The translations under genes were made by a program, and so were the position numbers. The notes beneath the pieces were generated by a model that made no database searches, was not told the origin of the DNA, and worked only from the letters and a program-made list of their open reading frames with translations. A DNA stretch of 52,088 nucleotides from Planctomycetota bacterium (GTDB lineage Bacteria; Planctomycetota; Phycisphaerae; Phycisphaerales; SM1A02), in NCBI GenBank assembly GCA_017859745.1, contig JAFMML010000017.1:1-52088 (forward strand), read 5' to 3'. Below are positions 1-6,883 of the stretch, one piece after another. How positions within the stretch are numbered: position 1 is the stretch's first letter; every line of letters begins with the position of its first letter.

Positions 1-1
1 C

Positions 2-256
2 GTGCAACTCTCGCCCAGCGGATACATCGAGAGTCAGGCGACCTTCGCCGAACGATTCGCAGCCGCCATGCGGAGCCGTCTCGATCTGGACTGCCGGCTT
101 GAGTACGGTCGCCAGGAGCATTTCGACGAGCCTCGCATTCGAATCGGAACCACGCCGGCAACGTCTCTGGTGCCCGACTGGTCGGATGACGTCGCATGGG
201 ACGCCGTCGCGCAGTACTACGCGTCCCAGTTCGAACCTACGACCACGGCAGGATGA
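2..256 (+). CDS. C-terminal part of a protein of unknown function (5' end outside window)
   Basis: The frame is open from the window edge, so the 84 visible residues are probably the end of a longer protein, although a GTG at position 2 could formally start it. It is mixed-charge, ends with an aromatic segment (DAVAQYYASQF) and has no membrane segment. Its TGA overlaps the ATG of the following glycosyltransferase (ATGA, 253-256), so the two are translationally coupled. The partner suggests a role in surface polysaccharide synthesis, but I do not recognise the family. Confidence 0.5.
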   Translation: MQLSPSGYIESQATFAERFAAAMRSRLDLDCRLEYGRQEHFDEPRIRIGTTPATSLVPDWSDDVAWDAVAQYYASQFEPTTTAG

Positions 257-1335
257 ACTGGCCACCTAGACAACCCGTCCGCCTGCTCGTCGTGATGACG
301 GTCTACCGCTCCGCCGATCTCGCCGTCGAGTGTCTGCGGTCGCTGGAGTCGCAGATCGAAGATGTCCCGGGGACCTTCGTGGCGATCTGCGAGAACGGAA
401 GCGGCGCCGACGAGGCCCGTCGACTTCGAGAAGCGGTCGAAGCCAACGGTTGGAGTTCGTGGGTGGGCATTCGAGAGGTCGATCCCAATCGCGGATTCAC
501 CGGAGGCAACAACGCGATACTCGAACCTGCGATGCAGTGGCCCGAGCCTCCGGAACTTTTCCTTCTGCTGAACACCGACACGCTGGTCGGACCCGGGATG
601 CTCGCGAGGATGGTCGGGTTCTTGGAGGGGCGACCAGAAGTCGGAATCGCGACGCCACAGCTACTGGATCGGGACGGCGATTGCCAAGTCTGCGCATTCA
701 ACGATCCATCGGTTCTTGGCGAGTTTCTCCGAGCCGCAAGCACCGGAGTGTTCGACCATCTCTTCCCGAGGTTCCTGACGCGAAAGTCTCTCCCCCACGA
801 CGAGGGACCTCACGACTGGGTCTGCTTCGCATCTGCGTTCATACGTCGAGACGTCATCCAGACTGTCGGCGTTCTCGACGACGGCTACTTTCTCTATCTT
901 GACGACCCCGACTACTGTTGGCGGGCTCGTCGCGCTGGCTGGGACATTGCCATGTGCGATGCGGCGACCACGGTACACCTGGAAGGCGGCTCCAACGATG
1001 TGCCCGCGAGCGTCAAGGCCCGCCGTCGCCTGCCTCGGTTCTACTACCAGTCCCGCGCCCGCTACTTCGCCAAGCGACATGGCATCGTCGGACTCTGGCT
1101 CGCGAATCTCTGCTGGCACGCGGGGCGGTGCATCTCGTTCGCCCGCGACATCCTCCAATGGCGTCCGTGGAGCGTGCCAAAGTCCGCATGGCGGGACATC
1201 TGGACCAACGCGTTTCGGCCCTGGCACGCGCCACACCTGCCGCATCCGCCGCTCGAGGATGAAGATCGGGACGTCTCGACCGACACCGGCGGTGTGTCAC
1301 GCCGCGAGCCGGCGGCCTCCGGCTCCTCGCACTGA
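253..1335 (+). CDS. Glycosyltransferase family 2 (rhamnosyltransferase-like)
   Basis: A predicted 360-residue cytosolic GT-A glycosyltransferase that would move a sugar from a nucleotide donor onto a glycan or lipid-linked acceptor. The N-terminus has the GT2 opening strand (RLLVVMTVYRSADLAVECLRSL), followed by NRGFTGGNNAIL and LLLNTDTLV, where the D of NTD stands in the metal-binding DXD position. A later DGYFLYLDDPDYCWRARRAGW block matches the catalytic-base region of WbbL/RfbF-like rhamnosyltransferases. No transmembrane segment is visible. The ATG at 253 is chosen because it overlaps the upstream stop; an in-frame start at 196 would overlap the upstream gene by about 60 bases. The acceptor and the sugar cannot be told from sequence. 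Confidence 0.88.
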   Translation: MNWPPRQPVRLLVVMTVYRSADLAVECLRSLESQIEDVPGTFVAICENGSGADEARRLREAVEANGWSSWVGIREVDPNRGFTGGNNAILEPAMQWPEPPELFLLLNTDTLVGPGMLARMVGFLEGRPEVGIATPQLLDRDGDCQVCAFNDPSVLGEFLRAASTGVFDHLFPRFLTRKSLPHDEGPHDWVCFASAFIRRDVIQTVGVLDDGYFLYLDDPDYCWRARRAGWDIAMCDAATTVHLEGGSNDVPASVKARRRLPRFYYQSRARYFAKRHGIVGLWLANLCWHAGRCISFARDILQWRPWSVPKSAWRDIWTNAFRPWHAPHLPHPPLEDEDRDVSTDTGGVSRREPAASGSSH

Positions 1336-1487
1336 TCGCCGGGTCTGCGCTCCTCTCGACATGGCGTGCCCAACCGAGGACTCTCGTCGAGCTGCCGTCG
1401 AGCTGCGGTCGAGATGCCGTCGCGATCGCCTGCGATGGTCCGACCGAGACTTGTCTCGTCGAGAACCCTCCCACGCAGACCCCAACG

Positions 1488-1537
1488 AAAAACCCCGCAT
1501 CCCAAACGCCGATCGTGTCGGCACTTGCGATGCGGGG
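1488..1537 (-). terminator. Rho-independent terminator of the tRNA unit
   Basis: On the minus strand a 9-bp perfect stem (CCCCGCATC with GATGCGGGG) is followed directly by TTTTT. The 27-nt loop contains a second small hairpin (GCCGA/TCGGC). It lies about 30 bases beyond the 3' end of tRNA-Pro and is the only clear stem plus T-run terminator I found in the window. Confidence 0.85.
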
Positions 1538-1565
1538 CCTGGGGTTGTCCACCCCTGTCTGTCCA

Positions 1566-1639
1566 TCGGGCTAGGCGGATTCGAACCGCCGACCTCTTGA
1601 CCCCCAGTCAAGCGCGCTACCAAGCTGCGCTATAGCCCG
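1566..1639 (-). tRNA. tRNA-Pro (anticodon GGG)
   Basis: The 74-nt cloverleaf has a 7-bp acceptor stem (CGGGCTA with TAGCCCG), a D-arm, and an anticodon stem CTTGA/TCAAG closing the loop CTGGGGG, so the anticodon is GGG and reads CCC/CCU. The T-arm contains GGTTCGAATCC. The 3' CCA is not encoded and must be added by CCA-adding enzyme. It is the downstream member of a two-tRNA unit. Confidence 0.96.
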
Positions 1640-1777
1640 CCATGCCGGACGCGGTGCACGCTGTCGTGCGATCCGACGCCCGAACGCTGCGCTCTTCGTC
1701 GCCGGCTCCTTCGAACTCGACTCGAGACGGCGGGCCGTCGGAAGGCGATTCGAAACTCGAGCGCGACGCGAAGGAAG

Positions 1778-1864
1778 CGGACAGGGTGGGATTCGAACCC
1801 ACGGTACGGAAAACCGTACACAGCATTTCCAGTGCTGCTCCTTCAGCCGCTCGGACACCTGTCC
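1778..1864 (-). tRNA. tRNA-Ser (anticodon GGA)
   Basis: The 87-nt class II tRNA has acceptor stem GGACAGG/CCTGTCC with discriminator G, the typical serine start of the D-arm (TGTCCGAGCGGC), anticodon stem CAGCA/TGCTG around loop CTGGAAA (anticodon GGA), and a long variable-arm hairpin (GTACGG/CCGTAC) before the T-arm. CCA is not encoded. It is transcribed first, about 140 bases before tRNA-Pro. Confidence 0.96.
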
Positions 1865-1873
1865 GGACGGACT

Positions 1874-1901
1874 AGTCTATCGCGGAGATGCCCGAGGACA
1901 A
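1874..1901 (-). promoter_or_regulatory. Promoter of the tRNA-Ser/tRNA-Pro unit
   Basis: On the minus strand TTGTCC (1896-1901), 16 bp, TAGACT (1874-1879) lies about 10 bases before the tRNA-Ser 5' end, the expected place for a tRNA promoter. The -35 lies inside the first codons of truB. The reverse reading of the same -10 gives TAGTCT (1873-1878), 9 nt before the truB ATG. Confidence 0.6.
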
Positions 1902-2664
1902 CCAACCCACCCCCCCGCCGGACCGGCCGATCGAGGCCCCAAGACCGAGCGGCCTGCTCGTCGTGGACAAGCCCGAGGGTCCCTCGTCGATGGCGGCGGT
2001 GGCGGCGGTCCGCCGGCGGTTCCGCGCCTTCGGGAAGGTGAAGGTGGGCCACGGGGGCACCCTCGATCCGCTCGCGAGCGGGGTGCTGGTCCTGGGTGTC
2101 GGCTCGGCCACCCGAGTGCTCGAGCGGGTCGTCGCCGCGGACAAGCGATATCGCACCGCGGTGGATCTGTCGGCGTTCACGACGACCGACGATCGAGAGG
2201 GCGTCCGAACCGAACTGGCGGTCGACACCCCGCCGTCCGAGGCATCGGTCCGGGAGGCCCTGTCGTCGTTCTCCGGCATCGTGCAGCAGAGGCCGCCGGC
2301 GTTCTCGGCGATCAAGGTGAACGGCCGCCGGAGCTATCGCCTCGCCCGCGACGGGGCGCCACCCGAGCTGCCCGCCCGCCCGGTCAGAATCGACGAGGTT
2401 CGCCTCGTGTCCTACCGCTGGCCGATCGCCGAACTCGACATCCGCTGCGGCAAGGGCGTCTACGTCCGCTCGATCGCCCGAGACCTTGGATGCCTTCTCG
2501 GAGTCGGAGGCCATTGCGCTTGGCTTCGCCGAACCGCCGTGGGCATCTACGACGAGTCGCTGGCTCGGCCGCTCGACGAGTTGCCCGAGACGCTCGGACC
2601 CGAGGATCTGCTTGCAACACCGGACTCCCGGGCCTCCCGCGCCGCAGATCGATCGGCGCGATAG
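1888..2664 (+). CDS. truB: tRNA pseudouridine(55) synthase TruB
   Basis: TruB converts U55 to pseudouridine in the T-loop of most tRNAs. The 258-residue protein carries the family core LLVVDKPEGPSS followed by GHGGTLDPLASGVLVLGVG; the catalytic Asp is residue 60 in GTLDP. The later GVYVRSIARDLG block is also typical. The short length means the C-terminal PUA domain is minimal or absent, as in many non-enteric TruBs. The last 118 bases overlap lspA on the opposite strand, where both proteins have low-complexity tails. It diverges from a tRNA unit whose two tRNAs are expected substrates. Confidence 0.95.
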   Translation: MPEDNQPTPPPDRPIEAPRPSGLLVVDKPEGPSSMAAVAAVRRRFRAFGKVKVGHGGTLDPLASGVLVLGVGSATRVLERVVAADKRYRTAVDLSAFTTTDDREGVRTELAVDTPPSEASVREALSSFSGIVQQRPPAFSAIKVNGRRSYRLARDGAPPELPARPVRIDEVRLVSYRWPIAELDIRCGKGVYVRSIARDLGCLLGVGGHCAWLRRTAVGIYDESLARPLDELPETLGPEDLLATPDSRASRAADRSAR

Positions 2665-3269
2665 GCCTGGAACATCAGGAGCGCCATGCCTGCCAGCAGC
2701 AGCACGTCGGCCACGTTGAACACCCAGGGAAACAGCTCGGTGCTGCCTCCGGGCCACGCGAGATCGAACGGCAGGTGCCGCCTCGGCAACATGTGCAGGA
2801 AGTCGCGGACCGCCCCATAGAGGAATCGGTCGTAGAGGTTGCCGACGCCGCCGGCCAGCACCAGTCCGATCGCGACGTGCGACAGGCGACTGCGACGGTC
2901 GGTCCAGCCCGCGAACACCGCAAGGCCCGCAACCACCGCAACCACCGTGAGGGCGATGAAGACTCCACGACGGTGCTGGCCGATCCCGAACACGGCACCA
3001 CGATTGAGAACCAGATGGAAGTCCAGCAGGTCCGGCGGCACCACCTCGACGCCCGGATGCCACGGCAGTCGGTAGTCGGGGTTCTCCACGAGCAGGCCCG
3101 GCGTAAGCGCCACCGGCTCCGGCGCGACGTTTTCGAAGGACCAGTACTTCGTCCAGAGGTCGAGCGAGAGCCCCGCCGCGAAGGTGCTGCAGAGCACCAG
3201 CCACGCGAGGGGACATCGCCACGCCCGGACCGGGGCCGACTCCGAGGATGCGACGGGGTCGCCGCTCAT
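2547..3269 (-). CDS. lspA: Lipoprotein signal peptidase (signal peptidase II)
   Basis: LspA is the inner-membrane aspartyl peptidase that removes the signal peptide of prolipoproteins after diacylglyceryl transfer. In 240 residues there are four hydrophobic segments plus the family motifs NRGAVFGIG (about 89-97), GGVGNLYDRF with catalytic Asp147, and FNVADV with catalytic Asp188. A roughly 20-residue insertion precedes the NRGA motif, and the C-terminal 35 residues are Ser/Arg-rich. The ATG at 3269 is preceded by AGGGG at 7-nt spacing; a GTG two codons upstream is less likely. It follows the DksA-like gene by 67 bases, probably as one transcript. Several lipoproteins in this window are expected substrates. 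Confidence 0.95.
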   Translation of the reverse strand: MSGDPVASSESAPVRAWRCPLAWLVLCSTFAAGLSLDLWTKYWSFENVAPEPVALTPGLLVENPDYRLPWHPGVEVVPPDLLDFHLVLNRGAVFGIGQHRRGVFIALTVVAVVAGLAVFAGWTDRRSRLSHVAIGLVLAGGVGNLYDRFLYGAVRDFLHMLPRRHLPFDLAWPGGSTELFPWVFNVADVLLLAGMALLMFQAYRADRSAAREARESGVASRSSGPSVSGNSSSGRASDSS

Positions 3270-3336
3270 GATCACACCCCTGCCCCGTGCCGATCAGTGC
3301 GGCGTGCGGGCCCAAGAATCTCGGCGGATCCGATCC

Positions 3337-4557
3337 TCAACGATGCTGCCCGGACTCGACGAGCCGCGCCGCCTCGATGGTGTACTTCGCCCACGGCTTT
3401 GCGTTGAGCCGCATCTTCGGAATCGGCTTGCCGGTCATCTGACAGACTCCGTAGGTGCGGTCCGCGATGCGGACGAGAGCCTGATCGATCTCGAGCAGGA
3501 GCTTTCGCTCGGCCTCGGCCATGCCGAGGGTGAAGTCCTGGTCGTAGGTGTCGCTGCCGACGTCGGCCATGTGCAGGGGCATGTTGGAGAGGTTGCCGCC
3601 ACGTGAGCGGAGCGCCTCCTCCTCCATCACGTTGAGCACCCCCACCAGTTCCTGCCGACGCTCGAGAAGCATCTCGCGGTACTTCTGGAGCTCCGCCGCC
3701 TTGAGCTTCGTCTTGATCGCGCGAATGCGTTCGGCCTCGGCTTCGCCGTTGTCCTCGACGACCGCGGCGGCGCGGGGCCGCTTCTTGATGGTCAACCCCT
3801 TGGTCGAGATCATGCGGACGCGACGGCCCTTGATGATCACGTAGCCGTTGGACTCCGCCTCGCCGTCGGACCGCGAGATCGCCGCACCGATCACCGAACG
3901 GGGGTTTGCCGGCTTGGCCTCCTTGCGACCACCCGCACGGCGGGTCGTCTTCTTGGCGGTCTTGGAGGTCTTGGACTTCTCGGCCGTCTTGGTCGTCTTG
4001 GCCGTCTTGGTCGTCTTGGTCGTCTTGGTCGTCTTGGTCGTCGACTTCGAGGCGGTCGTGGTCGCGGACTTGGATCCCGCCTTCTTGCCAACCTTCGGCG
4101 AGCCGGCGGCCTTCGTCGTCGGGGCTTTCTTGGACGTCTTGCCGGATGCCTTGACTGGTTTCGCCTTCGCTGCAGGCGACGCGGACTTCACGGCCTTGCT
4201 GCGGGAGACCGCTGCGCCGGCCTTCTTGACCTTCTTCTCGACCTTCTTGACCCCCGTCTTCTTCCCAGGGGCCTTCTTGGCCGCGCTGCTCTTCGCCGTC
4301 GACTTCTTCGCCACCGTCTTCCTGGCCGCTGCCTTCTTGGCGACGGACTTCTTGGAAGTTCCCTTGGCAACTGATCGCGCGCCCTTGGAGCGATTGACCG
4401 GGGCACGGCTCGAGCCCGCGGCCGTGGTCTTGCGCCCCCCAGAAGCCTTCTTGCCGGGAGCCTTCTTGCCGGAAGCCGTCTTGCCAGAAGCCTTCTTGCC
4501 GGAGGCCTTGGCCGAGGTGGCCTTGCGAATGGGACGCTTGGAAGCGGTCTTGGGCAC
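3337..4557 (-). CDS. DksA/TraR-like protein with long lysine-rich histone-like N-terminus
   Basis: The 406-residue protein has two parts. Residues 1 to about 240 are almost entirely K, A, T, S and G with KKA, KTA and KTT repeats, resembling histone H1 or HU tails. The C-terminal 120 residues match the DksA/TraR family: a coiled coil starting near KYREMLLERRQEL, the DKxQ-like region, and a zinc-finger block YGVCQMTGKPIPKMRL. Only the first of the four zinc cysteines remains (CxxT, and YTIEAA for the second pair), so it probably folds without zinc. DksA proteins act in the RNA polymerase secondary channel; the tail implies nucleic acid binding as well, which is inference. GTG at 4557 follows AAGGG at 8-nt spacing; a TTG at 4692 would add 45 residues of unlikely composition. 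Confidence 0.85.
   Translation of the reverse strand: MPKTASKRPIRKATSAKASGKKASGKTASGKKAPGKKASGGRKTTAAGSSRAPVNRSKGARSVAKGTSKKSVAKKAAARKTVAKKSTAKSSAAKKAPGKKTGVKKVEKKVKKAGAAVSRSKAVKSASPAAKAKPVKASGKTSKKAPTTKAAGSPKVGKKAGSKSATTTASKSTTKTTKTTKTTKTAKTTKTAEKSKTSKTAKKTTRRAGGRKEAKPANPRSVIGAAISRSDGEAESNGYVIIKGRRVRMISTKGLTIKKRPRAAAVVEDNGEAEAERIRAIKTKLKAAELQKYREMLLERRQELVGVLNVMEEEALRSRGGNLSNMPLHMADVGSDTYDQDFTLGMAEAERKLLLEIDQALVRIADRTYGVCQMTGKPIPKMRLNAKPWAKYTIEAARLVESGQHR
3983..4045. repeat. 9-bp tandem coding repeat (KTT/KTA units)
   Basis: Seven consecutive 9-bp units of the form GTCGTCTTG or GCCGTCTTG on the plus strand encode a run of Lys-Thr-Thr/Ala units in the tail of the DksA-like protein. The near-perfect DNA identity suggests recent slippage expansion. 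Confidence 0.85.
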
Positions 4558-4912
4558 GTTGAGGACCCTTGGTTGACGCCCTTGAGGGGGACCCCCGAGG
4601 CGGCCCTGTGGCCGTCCACTGGCTCGATCCGGGCCCCCTGCGATCGATCGACGCGACCTGAGGCCGCATTCCGGGCTTGGATCGCAGGCCAAGCCTGGGA
4701 ACCTCGGACGCGACGGGCGTCCAAAACCCGGCCACTAGGGCGGGCAAAGGTAGCCCTCTCCACGCGGTTGGTCAACGAATCCGCCCGGGATCCCACCACA
4801 AGGCAGCCGCACCGGATCGAAGGATCTCTCCACTCGGCCCCAGGCGACGAGAGATGGGTGCGACAAGGCCCGATCCGACCGCATCAGTCGCGATCGGGTC
4901 GATCGGGCGAAG
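4558..4912. other. 355-bp intergenic region: leader and promoter of the DksA-like gene
   Basis: No gene is supported here. The minus-strand promoter at 4747-4775 would give a leader of about 183 nt, containing a self-complementary GGGGGTCCCCC element roughly 25 bases before the start codon. The rest (4776-4912) is the 3' flank of accA, with GATCGG-rich inverted repeats but no T-run terminator. Confidence 0.6.
4747..4775 (-). promoter_or_regulatory. Sigma70-type promoter of the DksA-like gene
   Basis: On the minus strand TTGACC (4770-4775), exactly 17 bp, TACCTT (4747-4752). This is one of the strongest sigma70-like matches in the window and is the only good promoter upstream of the dksA-like/lspA unit. 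Confidence 0.65.
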
Positions 4913-5902
4913 TCACTGGGGAATCGCTCGATCCACCACCATGCCGATGTTTCGAAACTTCTCGTGGCGTCGCCGGACCAGGGTCTCTGGCTTCAGGCGC
5001 GTGAGATCGTTCAGTTGCTCCACGATCCACGACTGGAGGTGCGCCGCTGCAGCCTCCGGATCCCGATGGGCTCCGCCCGCGGGCTCCTCGATCACATCGT
5101 CGATCAGGGCGTTTGAAAGATTGTCCCTCGCAGTCAGCCGGAGCGCTTCAGCCGCCCGAGAGTTGGTCTGCTCGTTCGACTCCTTCCAGAGGATCGCGGC
5201 ACACCCCTCGGGACTGATCACCGAGTACCACGCGTGCTCGAGCATCGCCACGCGATCCCCCACGCCGATGCCCAGCGCACCTCCGGATCCGCCCTCGCCG
5301 ATCACGATGCACACGATCGGGGTCTTCAGACGGCTCATCTCGAACAGATTTCGGGCGATCGACTCCGCCTGCCCCCGCTGCTCCGCACCGACTCCCGGGA
5401 ATGCCCCCTTGGTGTCGATCAGGGTCACGATCGGAAGACGGTACTTCTCGGCGAAACGCATCTTCTGAAGGGCCTTGCGATAGCCCTCCGGATGGGCGCA
5501 GCCGAAGTTGCAGGCGATCTTCTCCGCAGTGTCTCGTCCCCGTCGATGGCCGACCACCAGCACCTTGTGCGAACGGATCCTGCCGAGCCCCGTCACGATC
5601 GCCCGGTCGTCGGCGAACGCCCGGTCGCCGTGCAGTTCGACGAAGTCCCGGCAGATGCGGTCGATGAAGTCCGTGCTCTGAGGCCTCCCGGGGTGGCGTG
5701 CGACCTGCACGGTCTGCCAAGGGGTCAACGATGCGTAGGTCTTGGCGAGAAGGCGGTCGCGGGTCTCGCCGAGGTCGCGGATCTCGCTGGCGAACGCCTC
5801 GGCATCCGGACGGGACTCGAGACCGGAGATCTGACGCTCGATCTCGAGCACCGGCGTCTCGAAGGGCAGTTCGAAGGGACCCGAGTAGGTGGTGGCGGGC
5901 AT
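4913..5902 (-). CDS. accA: Acetyl-CoA carboxylase carboxyltransferase subunit alpha
   Basis: AccA forms, with AccD, the carboxyltransferase that moves CO2 from biotin-BCCP to acetyl-CoA to make malonyl-CoA, the first committed step of fatty acid synthesis. At 329 residues it has the usual length. It shows the N-terminal LEIERQISGLES helix, FVELHGDRAFADD, the crotonase-type core LVVGHRRGRDT, LIDTKGAFPGVGAEQRGQ, GEGGSGGALGIGVGD for the oxyanion hole, and YSVISPEGCAAILWK. ATG 5902 is supported by the family N-terminus and by a TACACT hexamer ending 6 nt before it. No accD, accB or accC is adjacent. It diverges from proC with under 100 bp between the start codons. Confidence 0.96.
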   Translation of the reverse strand: MPATTYSGPFELPFETPVLEIERQISGLESRPDAEAFASEIRDLGETRDRLLAKTYASLTPWQTVQVARHPGRPQSTDFIDRICRDFVELHGDRAFADDRAIVTGLGRIRSHKVLVVGHRRGRDTAEKIACNFGCAHPEGYRKALQKMRFAEKYRLPIVTLIDTKGAFPGVGAEQRGQAESIARNLFEMSRLKTPIVCIVIGEGGSGGALGIGVGDRVAMLEHAWYSVISPEGCAAILWKESNEQTNSRAAEALRLTARDNLSNALIDDVIEEPAGGAHRDPEAAAAHLQSWIVEQLNDLTRLKPETLVRRRHEKFRNIGMVVDRAIPQ

Positions 5903-5914
5903 GCGGGAAGTGTA
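5903..5914 (-). promoter_or_regulatory. Leaderless-type -10 element of accA
   Basis: On the minus strand TACACT (5909-5914) is followed by TCCCGC and then ATG. No Shine-Dalgarno sequence fits in between. It matches the TTCCCG(T)C-ATG form seen before gatC and two lipoprotein genes. Confidence 0.55.
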
Positions 5915-5960
5915 GTGCCGACCGCCGGTGGAGCCACCGATCGCGAAGCCCACTTGGCGA

Positions 5961-5995
5961 TTGACACGATGGTCGCGAACTTCGATCCTCGCCTC
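5961..5995 (+). promoter_or_regulatory. Leaderless-type promoter of proC
   Basis: A consensus -35 TTGACA (5961-5966), 17 bp, GATCCT (5984-5989), 6 nt, ATG (5996). The same arrangement, with TTGACC, occurs before the ChaN-type lipoprotein gene at 50842-50876. Confidence 0.65.
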
Positions 5996-6883
5996 ATGCC
6001 CCCAGATCCTCCAACTCCTCCGGCAGACCCACTCGCAGGCCTTGTGGTGTTGGGGTTCGGCCACCTAGGCAGCGCCGTCGCCGAAGGCGCCATTCGGCGA
6101 CGCCTCGTCCATCCCGGAGATGTGCTGGCGGTCGACGTCTCGGCGACGCGACGCAGCCATGCGGAACGTCTGGGATGCCGTGCGGACTCGGCGATCGGCG
6201 TCTTGCCGCCGAACGCCCCCATCCTGATCAGCGTGAAGCCCCAGATCTGGCCGGAGGTCGCCCCCGCTCTCGCCCGAGCGTTGCCGATCTCCGACGCCGA
6301 GAGTCCGCGCGGGATCGTGGTCTCGGTGATGGCGGGTCGCTCGAGCCGATCGATCGCCGAGTCGCTCGGCGACCGCGTCATCGTCGCCAGAGCCATGCCC
6401 AACACCCCCGCCCGGATCGGCCTCGCCATGACCGCCTTGGCGTGGCCTGAGGAGATCACCGACGAGGAGCGCCGGCCCGTGCGCGGGCTGTTCGAGTCGG
6501 TCGGGAATGTCGTCGAACTGCCGGAGTCCCTCCTGCATGCCGTCACCGCGGTCAGCGGATCCGGGCCCGCCTACATCTTTCGTTTCGCGGAGGCGATGGA
6601 GCATGCCGCGATCGAGCTCGGCATTCCGCAGGCGATCGCGCGACGTCTGGTCTCCGGAACGATCCGCGGCGCCGGGGGCATGCTGGTCGAAACCGACGCC
6701 GAACCCGCGACCCTGCGGGACGCCGTGACCAGCCGCGGCGGAACCACCGCCGCCGCGCTGGAGCAGTTCGAGAGATGGGGACTCGAACCTGCAGTCAGCG
6801 ACGCGATCCGGGCCGCGGAGGCGCGAAGCCGCGAGATCAGCGGCGATCCCCAGCCGGCCGAGTCCGAGTCCGAGTCCGATTGA
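5996..6883 (+). CDS. proC: Pyrroline-5-carboxylate reductase
   Basis: ProC reduces pyrroline-5-carboxylate to proline with NAD(P)H, the last step of proline synthesis. The 295-residue protein has the Rossmann motif LVVLGFGHLGSAVAEGA, ISVKPQ at the end of the nucleotide domain, ARAMPNTPARIG, and the family signature AVSGSGPAYIFRFAEAM with RGGTTAAALE near the C-terminus. The ATG at 5996 is preferred over an in-frame ATG at 5969, because 5969 lies within the spacer of the promoter (TTGACA at 5961) and 5996 sits 6 nt after its -10. Its TGA overlaps the next ATG (TGATG), so the permease is translationally coupled. Confidence 0.95.
   Translation: MPPDPPTPPADPLAGLVVLGFGHLGSAVAEGAIRRRLVHPGDVLAVDVSATRRSHAERLGCRADSAIGVLPPNAPILISVKPQIWPEVAPALARALPISDAESPRGIVVSVMAGRSSRSIAESLGDRVIVARAMPNTPARIGLAMTALAWPEEITDEERRPVRGLFESVGNVVELPESLLHAVTAVSGSGPAYIFRFAEAMEHAAIELGIPQAIARRLVSGTIRGAGGMLVETDAEPATLRDAVTSRGGTTAAALEQFERWGLEPAVSDAIRAAEARSREISGDPQPAESESESD

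Noticed and set aside
1366-1635. Small open frames in the glycosyltransferase-tRNA gap and across tRNA-Pro
   Set aside because: They overlap the tRNA or the terminator hairpin and have Arg/Pro-rich random composition.
3983-4045. Evenly spaced 9-bp repeats considered as a CRISPR or regulatory array
   Set aside because: The units are contiguous with no spacers, in frame, and encode Lys-Thr-Thr; they are a coding slippage repeat.
3848-4576. A hydrophobic Leu/Val/Phe-rich plus-strand frame resembling a membrane protein
   Set aside because: It is the antisense of Lys-Lys/Ala/Thr repeats in the DksA-like tail, and has no start signal or ribosome site.
5234-5968. Extension of the proC frame 254 codons upstream of the chosen start
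   Set aside because: It runs antisense through accA, and family alignment plus the promoter fix the start at 5996.
5969-5971. ATG at 5969 as the proC start
   Set aside because: It would lie three bases after the -35 box, inside the promoter spacer, and adds nine residues not typical of ProC.
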